Positions 1 to 7,996 are shown, counted from the stretch's first letter. The stretch: 9,150 nucleotides of DNA from Acidobacteriota bacterium (GCA_021827245.1 JAKAWN010000279.1:1-9150); one strand, 5' to 3'. Numbers and translations are program-made. The notes: generated by a model from the letters alone, not told the origin.

Positions 1-121
1 CAAAATCCGAGTGGTGACCAGACGGTCGTACGGCTTTCGCACCTACAAGGTCATGGAAATCGCGCTCTATCACACACTTGGACGCCTCCCTGAGCCAGAA
101 TCAACCCATAGATATTGCTGA
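1..121 (+). mobile_element. Right-hand end of an insertion sequence (ISL3-like), partial
   Basis: The window opens inside a transposase reading frame that ends at 119-121, and GH78 coding sequence begins immediately beyond it on the opposite strand. The element must extend to the left of the window. Its exact end is unresolved: I cannot see a terminal inverted repeat because the other end is missing, and the stop codon sits almost at the junction. Either the inverted repeat overlaps the transposase tail or the element is itself truncated here. Confidence 0.5.
2..121 (+). CDS. Transposase C-terminal tail, partial (ISL3 / IS204-IS1001-IS1096-IS1165-like)
   Basis: Frame 2 is open from the window edge to a TGA at 119-121 and gives 39 residues. 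They begin KIRVVTRRSYGFRTYK and end LGRLPEPESTHRYC. The pattern of a basic stretch, then R-R-x-Y-G-F-R, then a short hydrophobic helix is what closes the DDE domain of ISL3-type transposases; the family call comes from remembered motif similarity, not a search. No catalytic residue lies in the visible part. The transposase points towards the 3' end of the GH78 gene, so the two frames overlap antisense over 72-121. The frame is short, but its fit to a transposase tail and its position exactly where the GH78 sequence stops making sense support it. Confidence 0.6.
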   Translation, partial: KIRVVTRRSYGFRTYKVMEIALYHTLGRLPEPESTHRYC

Positions 122-2223
122 GCAGGCGGAAAAACATTTGCTCCCTGCCGTCCGTCGTAATACTGCCCCAGTTTCTCGTTCAGGAATCGCTCATTGACGG
201 CCATCCCAGCTGACCGCGCCAAAGTAGTGAAGCGTTGTTTGTCCTCATTCTGCTCCAAAGCACCGGCAATTCGAGCCATCAACTGAGAAACATACGCGTA
301 GTAACATGTATTGACCAGCGGCTTTGGAATCTTGATCGTCGTGGGAGCTGCCCACTCTCCCAGGCACCAACTTCCGGGCTCTTCCCGAACCACCAGTCCG
401 CTTTCGTCCGTGCTGTCCTTTAGATACTCGATCCACCGCTTCATCCCGGAGTAGTGCTCTTCCAGAACCCGGCGGTCGCCGTAGTAGAGGTACATAAGCC
501 ACGGAATAATCACGTATGCACATCCCCACGGTGGCCCGCCGCCACCGCCGCCGAACGGCACCGTGTGCGGTATAAAACCGGTCTCGGAATTCTGGGTGTC
601 GCGCATGTCCTTGATCCACTTCGTGTAGAACGGTGCCATGTCAAAATTGTACATTGCAGATTCGGCATCCACTTGACCGTCACCTGTGTATCCCAATCGC
701 TCCCGGTGCGGGCAATCACTTGGTACGCCGCAGTGCATGTTGCTCAATTGGCTCCAGCGCACGTTATGCATGATCCGGTTAAAGAGGGGGTTCGAGCATT
801 CAAACTTGCCCACCAGCTCAACGTCTGTATGTACAACCCGCCCGTCAAGGTTGACCGCCGTCATGGGTTCCGGAGCGCCACTCACGTCGACATAACGGAA
901 GCCGTGCCAGGTAAATCGCGGCTCATAAGTCTCAAGGCCGTCTCCCTTGAGCACATAGCTGTCTGACTGTCCATAGCCTTTGCCGCCCTCCTCGATAAAC
1001 CGCAGTGTGACTCGCCTTCCGCGGGGACCCCGGACCTTCAACCGTGCCCAGCCTGCAAGATTCTGCCCCAGATCAAATCGGTAGATTCCAGCCCTCGAAC
1101 TCTTCACGGAAACGGGTCCAATGGTCCGGACAATCCTGTCTGGAATCGACATCTCGGCTTTCAAGGAGCCTGTCGGAGGCCGAACAGATTCCACCTGATT
1201 CCACCCCGCGTCGTCATAATCAGGGTCAAGCCATCCATTCATTTCCAGCCGGGCGTCGTAGTCCTCACCCGTGAAGATTCCGTTGTGGACGATTGGACCC
1301 GCAGTAGAGACCTTCCAGTTCTCGTCGCTGGCAACAGTCTCTACTGTCCCATCCGCCAACCGGCACTCCATCTGGAAGATCACGCGCGGCGAGTCATACC
1401 ACATATAACCTTCTGCCTGCCGGTCGCGCTGGTTATACCAGCCGTTGCCCAGAATGATCCCTGCAACGTTATGTCCTTGCCCCAGGTATGAGGTAACGTC
1501 ATAAGTCACGTAGAGAACTCTCGTGCGGGCATGATCGCGATAAGGATAGAGCAGGCGCCAAAGAGGCCGTTGGTCATAATTGGTCTGGTTCGGCGATAGG
1601 ACCTGATCCCCCACTTTGTTTCCATTTATGTAAAGCTCGTAGAAGCCGAGGCCGCAAACATAGGCGCGGGCAGACGCTACAGGCTGTGAGAATTCAAATA
1701 CCTTGCGAAACAAGGGAGCGGGGCCGGTGTACGTGTGTTCCAAGCCCGGTTCAGACATCGTGCCCACCCATTTCGCCTTCCAGTCGCTTTTCTCCAACAG
1801 CCCCATCTCCCAGAACGCGGGCTTGCTCCACGCGGATGCTCGCTCGTCCTGGTCCCACACCCGTACGCGCCAGTAGCAACCATCTCGTGATTGGAGTTCA
1901 CGCCCTTCATACACAATATGGGCACAATCTTCGCTAACGACTTTGCCCGAATCCCAAAGATCCGCCGAACCCGAAAGCAATTCTTCGCGACTGCTGGCAG
2001 CCACGATCTGATGGGCCTTTTGTTTTGTCCCGCGCCGGGTGGCTTCCAGTTGCCAGCCAAGCCTTGGACGCCGCATGTCGATCCCGAGCGGATCCTTCAG
2101 ATACTCAACCGTCAAATCTATTGGTACCAATTGCGCTATCTCGCGCTCTCCCTGCGATGCGCCAAGCCTGGATTCCGCTGCGACCAGCGCTGCCGTTTTG
2201 AGAAATGTTCTTCGGGACAACAT
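70..2223 (-). pseudogene. Tat-exported GH78 alpha-L-rhamnosidase, 3' end lost to an IS insertion
   Basis: This family hydrolyses terminal alpha-L-rhamnose from glycans and glycosides with inversion. The N-terminus carries a twin-arginine signal (SRRTFLK at residues 3-9, then a hydrophobic stretch, possible cleavage after LGA at 22), so it acts outside the cytoplasm. After it come a fibronectin-like domain (about 35-145), jelly-roll N-domains (about 170-380) and the (alpha/alpha)6 catalytic domain from about 475. The signature DCPHRERLGYTGD starts at residue 503; D503, E508 and D515 match by spacing D567, E572 and D579 of Bacillus RhaB. Homology ends at the GANVFPPA motif (about 694-701); the following 16 residues to the stop at 70-72 are antisense transposase. 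GH78 enzymes are usually about 900 residues or more, so the end of the barrel, with the second catalytic Glu (E841 in RhaB), and the C-terminal beta domain are missing. The product is probably inactive. The ATG at 2223 is supported by the Tat motif and an AAGGAGAG site. Confidence 0.88.
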
Positions 2224-2360
2224 TAGTTGCGGTCTCTCCTTCCGACTCGAATCATCATTTCAGACTGTCTCAGGCTTCTCGTAACCGTGCTCCACGCACT
2301 TCTAAGTATAGGGATTGTTGTACTGGCAACTAGATTACCCAACATGACTGCGAACGCCTT
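2224..2360 (-). promoter_or_regulatory. Spacer with weak promoter-like and palindromic elements before GH78
   Basis: This 137-base gap lies between the DUF5107-like stump and GH78, which run in the same direction. On the minus strand a TATACT box (about 2305-2310) could be a -10, but no -35 stands at a proper distance; TTGCCA upstream is only 13 bases away. An imperfect palindrome, GTTGTACTGGCAAC on the plus strand (2317-2330), overlaps that area and might be an operator. No hairpin followed by a T-run is visible, so readthrough from the upstream gene into GH78 is possible. All of this is weak. Confidence 0.25.
2234..2241 (-). promoter_or_regulatory. Ribosome binding site of the GH78 gene
   Basis: Read on the minus strand this is AAGGAGAG, a strong Shine-Dalgarno match, 10 bases before the ATG at 2223-2221. 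It fixes the start that gives the Tat signal peptide. Confidence 0.7.
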
Positions 2361-3659
2361 TCAGTTCTTAGTCAAGACTAGATCAAGGCGTGCCTGCCAA
2401 TAGAACGGATTTGCACGCAGTGCTCGATCTAGGAGCAACCTGGACTGTGCGTCATGTCCCTCAAAATGTTCAGCCAGGCCAACAACGTATAGCTGACGCG
2501 AGCTTGGTTTGCGCTCCGTGCGCAGATCTGCCAGTCGAGTGATAACCTTGTTAGCTGCTTGGGTTTCCCCAAGTCGCAATTCTGATAGAGCAGCGAAAAG
2601 TCTCGGTACTCCCTTTATGGAATAGCCAGCGGTGTTCCGTTTCCGCATTCCCTCTTTCACGGCAGTATTCCACGCGTTTCGTGCAGCCTCGACGTTTCCT
2701 TCGGCTTTGTACGCTTGCCCCAGCCAATAGTACGGTTCGGATTCCTCGGGTTTGTAGAGCTTACCGATGCCAAGATTAGCCGGATAACTGACAGCCTTTG
2801 AAAAATCTTCCACGGCCAACTGAGGTCGCCCGTTCTTCAGATCCGCCATCCCCTTTCCAATAGTCGCCCAAAGATAAACTTGCCTGTTGATGATGTGCCC
2901 GGGCCTGAACTGGTGATTTGACAACAGTATGAGCGCCGCATTGTAATGCTTCTCCTGAACATACAGGCGGGCCAAACGAATGGCGATCCGGTCGTGCCGC
3001 AAGACGCGGGGAGGAGCATTTTGAAACATCCTTTTCCGCTGAATCGTATCACCCTCGGCCATGTACAAGTCATCCAGCGATGCGTATAGCCTGTATTGGT
3101 TCGGAGAAAGCCGGATGGCGGTTTCATAGTAGGCCGCAGCCTTTGTTAAATCGTGCTTCACGTGCCACTCGTATACCCCTAAGTCCCTTTCGAGAACGGA
3201 GTATCTAAATCCCTGATGCCGGGCTTCCTGCCACAGGCCAGCCGCCTTGTTATATCTGCCATGCGCGAAATAAAAATTCCCCAGAAAATACTTCGCGTGG
3301 GGATCAGCAGGGTTTCGTTCAATTGCCTCAGCCAAGACTTGAGCCTCTGAGATCCCATCCGGGAACACGTAATCGTACGGCGCCTGCGCAGCCGCCTGAT
3401 AGAACCGCTTCCCTTCTATCTCGTTACCCTCATGGAGGGCATTGGCGGCAAGATAATAGTAAATGAGTGGAGAAATCCTGGATGAGGGAAAGTTTGCACG
3501 CGCTGATTTCAATACGGCATCTGACGATGGCAGATCACCTAAGCGGCGATACCATGCCGCTACCTCTAAGTAGTCATGAACGTATGGTGCATTGATTAGT
3601 TTTGCGCGGTTACGGATGGACCCGCTTCCACTTTTAGTGACGCCACTGCTGTCGGAAAT
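2361..3659 (-). pseudogene. TPR-rich C-terminal half of a DUF5107-type protein, 5' end missing
   Basis: The frame is open from an in-frame stop at 3660-3662 down to the TGA at 2363-2361, about 432 codons. The first possible start is a TTG at 3512, but clear homology continues upstream of it (HDYLEVAAWYRRLGD at about 3578-3534), so TTG is not the true start. The tetratricopeptide-like helical repeats match the tail of DUF5107 proteins: a YYLAANAL helix, a YVFP-D segment, ERNPADPHAKYFLGNFYF, and the characteristic PANLGIGKLY then YYWLGQAYKAEG (residues 244-272 counted from the TTG). Full DUF5107 proteins are about 1,000 residues or more, with an N-terminal mutarotase-like beta region absent here. 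No ATG or GTG exists in frame, no signal peptide is visible and no ribosome site is evident, so it is probably not made as a functional protein. DUF5107 genes often sit beside glycosidases, in keeping with GH78 downstream; their biochemical role is unknown. The family is recognised from motif memory. Confidence 0.72.
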
Positions 3660-3697
3660 TCAAGACTTCTCTGCTTGAGCATAGGGTGAAAGCGGCA
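3600..3697. other. Rearrangement breakpoint between two 5'-truncated genes
   Basis: Leftwards (minus strand) the DUF5107-like homology begins near 3600. Rightwards (plus strand) the HsdR homology begins at about 3700. Neither gene has its first half, and this short interval has room for neither. Frames here close quickly: the minus frame stops at 3660-3662 and the plus frame at 3682-3684. A deletion that removed the starts of two divergent genes and everything between them is the simplest reading. An insertion-excision scar or recombination between unrelated segments is also possible. Confidence 0.6.
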
Positions 3698-4539
3698 TGA
3701 CCCTCAGCGCCTGTTTAAAGATACTGAGCAGCGAGACTGATCCGAATAAGTTGCACGATCTGAAAGGCGCGCTGGATGGATACCAGGTGTACTCTCCGGA
3801 ACAGGTGGAGCAGCTTCTGTCCCTGTACTTGAAAGGCGCCGACCGGGACAAGCTTGATCCGATCCTGGACGCCTGCGTGGTGGTGTACAGGGACAGTCTT
3901 GACGAGGATGGACAGGTTGATTTCAAGGGAAAAGCCAAAGCATTTGTTCGGACTTACAGTTTCCTTGCTTCGATTCTCCCGTATACGATCGCGGAGTGGG
4001 AGGTGCTGTCGATCTTCTTAAACTTCCTGATTCCCAAGCTGCCGGCTCCGACGGAGGAAGACCTTTCGAAGGGTGTGCTGGAAGCCATCGACATGGATAG
4101 CTACCGGGCTGAAGTAAAGGCTTCGATAAAAATTGCCCTGCCCGACCAAGACGGCGAAGTTGGTCCGGTGCCCACGGAAGGTGGCGGCCATATGCCCGAG
4201 CCAAAACTGGATTTGCTTTCCAATATCATCAAAACGTTCAATGAGATGTTCGGAAACATCGACTGGAAAGACAAGGACAGAATTCAAAGAGTGATTACGG
4301 AAGAGATCCCAGCGAAAGTCGCCGCCAACAAGGCTTACCAGAACGCCATGAAGAATTCCGACAAGCAGAATTGCCGAATTGAACACGATGCCGCTTTGGA
4401 AAGTGTCATTGTGGACCTTCTAAATGATCACGCCGAACTCTACAAGCAATTCTATGAAAATCCGGCATTCAAGAAGTGGCTGGCCGATTCCAACTTTGCC
4501 GCGACATATCAGGGACAGGAAGGGACGACAGTCCTTTGA
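3697..4539 (+). pseudogene. hsdR: C-terminal domain of type I restriction enzyme subunit R (HsdR), 5' truncated
   Basis: HsdR is the ATP-driven translocase and nuclease subunit of type I restriction systems. This 280-residue frame (stop codon 4540-4542 included would end it) holds only the C-terminal helical region that contacts the methylase core. Markers are DPNKLHDLKGALD (15-27), RDKLDPILDACV (50-61), GKAKAFVRTYSFLASILPY (78-96), LNFLIPKLP (108-116), EAIDMDSYR (129-137), a GPVPTEGGGHMPEP linker (156-169), LDLLSNIIKTFNEMFGNIDW (171-190) and EEIPAKVAANKAYQNA (202-217). The N-terminal PD-(D/E)XK nuclease and both RecA-like helicase lobes are missing, as about 700 or more residues would be expected before this point. 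No hsdM or hsdS is in the window. An in-frame TAG at 3682-3684 closes the frame upstream; the ATG at 3697 has only a weak GGGTGA ahead of it, so it may be a fortuitous start. The frame has no internal stops, which suggests recent truncation or retention of the fragment. Confidence 0.78.
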
Positions 4540-4605
4540 TTGCACTACGCTTGAAGTGTTTACCCCGACTCGACCGCCTTGAATATCTTTGTTAGTGATA
4601 CGTAA

Positions 4606-4881
4606 GTGTGTTTCGCTGGACCCGCTGCTCTGATGAAGCAGCCGGTGGCTAGCAGCGGCGAGCCCTTGGAAGTTCTGACGGGAGCCTTCGATTGTGCGTT
4701 AAGTCGTCCGTTAGGAGAGAGTGGGGATTTGTCCTTCTCCCAGCTTCCTTCAGGCCGTCTGTTCCACTCTACCTCGGACTCCTACGTGGACTCCCACGGT
4801 GAAGACATCATTCCTTTCAGCGTGCTCGCCCCGCAGGGTCCGGATCCAGGCGGTATCGCGGGGCCGTTGTTGTGCAACTAA
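4606..4881 (+). CDS. Doubtful short ORF, unrecognised
   Basis: A 91-codon frame starts at GTG 4606 (an ATG lies at 4633) and ends with TAA at 4879-4881. The product has no signal peptide, membrane segment or motif I can name; it is rich in Ser, Gly and Pro, with a segment DSYVDSHGEDIIPFSVLAPQ near residues 58-77. No Shine-Dalgarno sequence stands out before GTG or ATG. Its third codon positions lean to G and C like real genes here, so it may be a remnant of a larger gene, but chance is equally likely. Confidence 0.17.
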   Translation: MCFAGPAALMKQPVASSGEPLEVLTGAFDCALSRPLGESGDLSFSQLPSGRLFHSTSDSYVDSHGEDIIPFSVLAPQGPDPGGIAGPLLCN

Positions 4882-4907
4882 TAACCTTGGATTCGTCATC
4901 GTGGTTC

Positions 4908-4936
4908 TTGCATTTGAATTGCTGGAGGGGTATATA
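4908..4936 (+). promoter_or_regulatory. Sigma70-type promoter for the GH94-like gene
   Basis: TTGCAT at 4908-4913 and TATATA at 4931-4936 are separated by exactly 17 bases, the preferred spacing for housekeeping-sigma promoters. Transcription would start at about 4943 and leave a leader of about 185 bases before the ATG at 5129. It is the best promoter match I found in the window and faces the only intact gene. The leader is long enough to hold regulatory elements. Confidence 0.45.
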
Positions 4937-4991
4937 TGGGGTCATCGTTTGCGGTGAACGCCGGCCGCGAGATGGATGCGCCACCGGCACT

Positions 4992-5013
4992 TGGTAACGC
5001 GGCGTGGTAACGC
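4992..5013 (+). repeat. Direct repeat TGGTAACGC x2 in the leader
   Basis: TGGTAACGC occurs at 4992-5000 and again at 5005-5013, a 13-base period, about 50-70 bases downstream of the predicted transcription start. A paired direct repeat just after a promoter could be a binding site for a repressor acting as a roadblock. No regulator gene lies in the window, so the role is a guess. Confidence 0.4.
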
Positions 5014-5119
5014 AAAGTTGTTTTGTAAGTCTGTGGTTTTCGATTTTAAAGAAACGAACCGCAGAGTAATGCGCTGAACGCGCACAACTCGGCGCTACCA
5101 GCTCGCACTCACATTTCAC

Positions 5120-5123
5120 GGAG
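5120..5123 (+). promoter_or_regulatory. Ribosome binding site of the GH94-like gene
   Basis: GGAG sits 5 bases before the ATG at 5129-5131. It supports that start, which also places the twin-arginine motif at the expected distance from the N-terminus. Confidence 0.55.
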
Positions 5124-5128
5124 TTCCT

Positions 5129-7996
5129 ATGGAAAGGAATCGGATTCGCAACATCGTCAGTCGGAGGGCGTTCCTAAGACGCTGTGGATACGTTGGAGCC
5201 GGCTCGGCTTTATGGCCGAAGTTGGTTGAAGCCGAGGATGGATACCAGGTCTCGGGCAGTGATCCCTCTTCAGAGAAGCCCTACGGGTCAGGTTACTTTG
5301 GCGAGTGGATAACCGATGAGTTCGGTCTGCCCGCATTCCACTATACATGTGACCAGGTTCGAGATCCCAAGGCGATCAGCCCCACGGATCCCGTTTACCG
5401 TTCTCCGACAGACCAGACTCACCAGGTTGGCAACGACCGTCTGGTAGCAGCCGTTTCGAATTATGGTTATGTGCAGGTGCGTCAGGATGAAGGGTCCCCA
5501 AAGTTCCTTAACGACTACGCGCCAGAGCGCAGCCAGTTCGGGGGCGGCATAGGCTACCTGACCGACGGGAAGGTAATCCTGAGTACGCTCTATCCGGGGG
5601 ATGATCAGACCTTCGACCGCATCTTCGGGATGGGATACCTGCGCAAGAAAGTCGCCAACGATGACTACACGGCGGATCATGCGATCTTCGCGCCCTTCGG
5701 TGATGATCCGGTACTGGTGTCACAGGTGAACATCGTCAACCGGAGCAAATCGGCGGTGGAATTACGCTGGATTGAGTACTGGGGGTGCCAGGTTTATCAG
5801 TTCTCTTACCGTTCATGGCTGGAGGCTGTAAATCGGACGGGCATTACCATGCAGGGTTCCTGGGGCAAGGAGGTTGACCTGCGGCGTAAGTTTGGTGACC
5901 GGTTTGCGCACGAATTTCACCGCATTGGGGGTGACCGGGGCCTGCTCGAAACAAAGCATTTCCAGGGGCGGGCAGCAGAAGACGAGCGATTGTGGCAGAC
6001 AGTTCAAGACGCCACGGCCGTCGTCTCACCTTATGATTTTAAGTCCATTCAGTCAGCAATCGGGGGAGCGAACATGGAAGATCTTAGTCCTCCGGGGACC
6101 TTCCTTGTCTCGCTGGATGGACCCGCTCAGGGTTTTGCAACCAACGGCAAAGCGTTTTTCGGACGAGGCGGCGTTGCCCATCCTGCCGGACTGGCACGGG
6201 AGCTTCCCGGAGATTTGGACACTCGAGGTCCAGAGAGTGCTTTGCTACTCGAGCGCAGGATGAATCTCGAACCCGGACAGAGCAGGACTTTGCATTTTCT
6301 CTATGGATACCTTCCCAATGGCGTCCAACTGACCTCTCTTATCCACAAGTACGAGGAGGAATCAGCCGGACTTTGGGCTCAATCCAGCAGAAAGTGGAAG
6401 AAGAGTGGGTTGCGTTTTGGGACCTCCTCCGCATCCTGGGTAGAACGGGAACTCGCGTGGAGTCACTATTACCTTCGGAGTAATCTTACTTACGATGATT
6501 TCTTTGAAGAACACATTCTCTCCCAATCGGGCGAGTATCAATACACCTGGGGATTTCAGGCCGCGGCGCGTGATCCTCTCCAGCACGCCTTGCCTTTTGT
6601 CTTCAGCGATCCAGAAATTGTGAAGTCAGTCTTGCGATACACACTGAAAGAGGTCCGGCCGAACGGATCCGTCCCCTACGGAATTGTTGGGCATGGCATG
6701 CAGATGCCAACCAGCCAGGATGATTCGAGCGATCAGCCCCTATGGCTGATTTGGCTGGCTAGCGAATACGTGCTGGCAACGCGCGACGCATCCTTTCTTG
6801 AGGAAGAGATCCCGACGAACATGGTTTGCGGGCCTACGGTCGGCAAGGAATCGATTCGCGATGTGCTGGCACGATGCTACCGGCACCTGGTAGAGGATGT
6901 CGGCACCGGCCCACACAAACTGATGCGGATGTTAATGGACGATTGGGATGATGGGTTGGTCTATCAAGCGGTTCCCCAGAAGTGGCGTGCAGAGTACATA
7001 AGAGAAGGTGAAAGTGTACCAAACTCTGCCATGGCAACATACGTATTTGAAATTTATGCGAGGCTGCTTGATTTCGTCGGCGGCGATTCAAAGCTTGCGA
7101 TGAGCGCCAGGCAAAGGGCTGAAGAATACCGGCAAGCGGTACGGGCGCAATGGACTGGCCGGTGGTTTCCACGTGCATGGCTTGGTCCGCATTTAGGCTG
7201 GATCGGCACCGATAACCTGTGGCTTGAGCCACAACCATGGGCGATCATTGGAGGGGTTACGACCCCCGAACAGAGCCGGAATCTAGTCCAGGAGATCAAC
7301 GATTTTCTTCGAAAGCCTTCCCCGACCGGTGCGATGCTGTGGAGTTCGACACATAAGAAGGCAGACCCAGGAGGTTCTGAAGATGTCGACCTGTCTCCCA
7401 ATGGGTGGTTGATCTGGTCTTTGGCCTTAGTGGATGGGGGAATGGCTTGGGACGCATGGAAGAAGAACTCACTTGCAATGCATGCGGAAGTTTATCCTGA
7501 CGTTTGGTATGGCACATGGAGCGGTCCAGATGGCTATAAGGGGCCATCATCCAAGTTTGCGGGGAAGGTCTCGTCCAGCCCCGCTGTGCAGGGCACCGGG
7601 ACGAATGACTGGTCGGGCGTGGATTTTCCCGTCATGAATATGCACTCCCATGCCTGGCCGCTGTACTCGGCCGCGAAGCTGCTGGGGATAGAGTTCACCC
7701 AGAAGGGGGTTGCCATCAGGGCTGGGCTGCCTTTAGAATCCTACCGTTTCACGTCCCCCTTGCTTGGGTTTGAAAAGTCCCGGCAGGGATACGAAGGCTG
7801 GTATGCGCCCGTCGGAAGCGCCAGCGCTGGCACATGGACCGTCAGGCTACATCTCTCTCCAGAAGAAGCAAAGAGGTTCACCCGAAAACGAATCAACGGC
7901 TTGGAATCGACCTTAAGGGCAACGGCCGATGGACTGATTGAAATCGAAGGGGAAAGCAGACCAGGAGAGCCGTTGCGTTGGGCAATTCAGGCTTGA
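5129..7996 (+). CDS. Tat-exported (alpha/alpha)6 glycosidase, GH94/GH36-type phosphorylase-like
   Basis: This intact 955-residue protein starts with a twin-arginine signal (SRRAFLRR at 11-18, then a hydrophobic stretch to about 30), so it should be folded in the cytoplasm and exported. Residues about 60-400 resemble the beta-sandwich N-domain of cellobiose-phosphorylase-like enzymes: NYGYVQVRQDEG (111-122), GIGYLTDG (140-147), a beta-rich NIVNRSKSAVELRW block (201-214). Residues about 435-850 are the (alpha/alpha)6 barrel: RDPLQHALPF (481-490) parallels the GH94 RDQLQD motif, DDSSDQPLWLIW (531-542) the SDDLLWL motif, and DDWDDGL (604-610) the DWNDG motif, whose first Asp is the general acid of GH94; D605 is the likely equivalent. 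Late blocks are YPDVWYGTWSGPDGY (789-803) and PVMNMHSHAWPLYSAAKLLG (834-853). The usual GH94 phosphate-binding loop (SWFTGTA-like) is not recognisable. With export to a low-phosphate compartment, this favours hydrolysis over phosphorolysis. Substrate unknown; beta-glucosides or rhamnose-containing glycans are guesses from context. Exact CAZy family unassigned. Confidence 0.8.
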   Translation: MERNRIRNIVSRRAFLRRCGYVGAGSALWPKLVEAEDGYQVSGSDPSSEKPYGSGYFGEWITDEFGLPAFHYTCDQVRDPKAISPTDPVYRSPTDQTHQVGNDRLVAAVSNYGYVQVRQDEGSPKFLNDYAPERSQFGGGIGYLTDGKVILSTLYPGDDQTFDRIFGMGYLRKKVANDDYTADHAIFAPFGDDPVLVSQVNIVNRSKSAVELRWIEYWGCQVYQFSYRSWLEAVNRTGITMQGSWGKEVDLRRKFGDRFAHEFHRIGGDRGLLETKHFQGRAAEDERLWQTVQDATAVVSPYDFKSIQSAIGGANMEDLSPPGTFLVSLDGPAQGFATNGKAFFGRGGVAHPAGLARELPGDLDTRGPESALLLERRMNLEPGQSRTLHFLYGYLPNGVQLTSLIHKYEEESAGLWAQSSRKWKKSGLRFGTSSASWVERELAWSHYYLRSNLTYDDFFEEHILSQSGEYQYTWGFQAAARDPLQHALPFVFSDPEIVKSVLRYTLKEVRPNGSVPYGIVGHGMQMPTSQDDSSDQPLWLIWLASEYVLATRDASFLEEEIPTNMVCGPTVGKESIRDVLARCYRHLVEDVGTGPHKLMRMLMDDWDDGLVYQAVPQKWRAEYIREGESVPNSAMATYVFEIYARLLDFVGGDSKLAMSARQRAEEYRQAVRAQWTGRWFPRAWLGPHLGWIGTDNLWLEPQPWAIIGGVTTPEQSRNLVQEINDFLRKPSPTGAMLWSSTHKKADPGGSEDVDLSPNGWLIWSLALVDGGMAWDAWKKNSLAMHAEVYPDVWYGTWSGPDGYKGPSSKFAGKVSSSPAVQGTGTNDWSGVDFPVMNMHSHAWPLYSAAKLLGIEFTQKGVAIRAGLPLESYRFTSPLLGFEKSRQGYEGWYAPVGSASAGTWTVRLHLSPEEAKRFTRKRINGLESTLRATADGLIEIEGESRPGEPLRWAIQA

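Larger units (their letters stand above)
4540..5128. other. Long intergenic region between the HsdR stump and the GH94-like gene
   Basis: About 590 bases hold no recognisable gene. The first two thirds contain only a short unrecognised frame (4606-4881). I see no hairpin with a T-run after the HsdR stump. The last 220 bases carry the likely promoter and leader of the downstream glycosidase gene, including a repeated 9-mer and a small hairpin, TGCGC-TGAAC-GCGCA at 5070-5084. The left part may be further gene debris from the rearrangement next door. Confidence 0.5.

Noticed and set aside
245..2060. Several open frames of 69-170 codons on both strands within the GH78 gene.
   Set aside because: They are alternative-frame shadows of the GH78 coding sequence and show no motif of their own.
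2361..3512. Treating the TPR protein as a complete 383-residue gene starting at TTG 3512.
   Set aside because: In-frame family homology continues upstream of the TTG for at least 25 codons, so the start is internal and the gene is truncated.
3660..3938. A 92-codon minus-strand frame that might have been the missing 5' part of the TPR gene.
   Set aside because: It is antisense to the HsdR stump, is Ser/Arg/Cys-rich, and has no TPR or DUF5107 character.
3617..4626. TGGACCCGCT occurs at 3617-3626 and 4617-4626, bracketing the HsdR stump like a target duplication.
   Set aside because: The match is only 10 bases with no extension on either side, a third copy lies inside the GH94-like gene (6118-6127), and many chance 10-mer pairs are expected in a window of this size.
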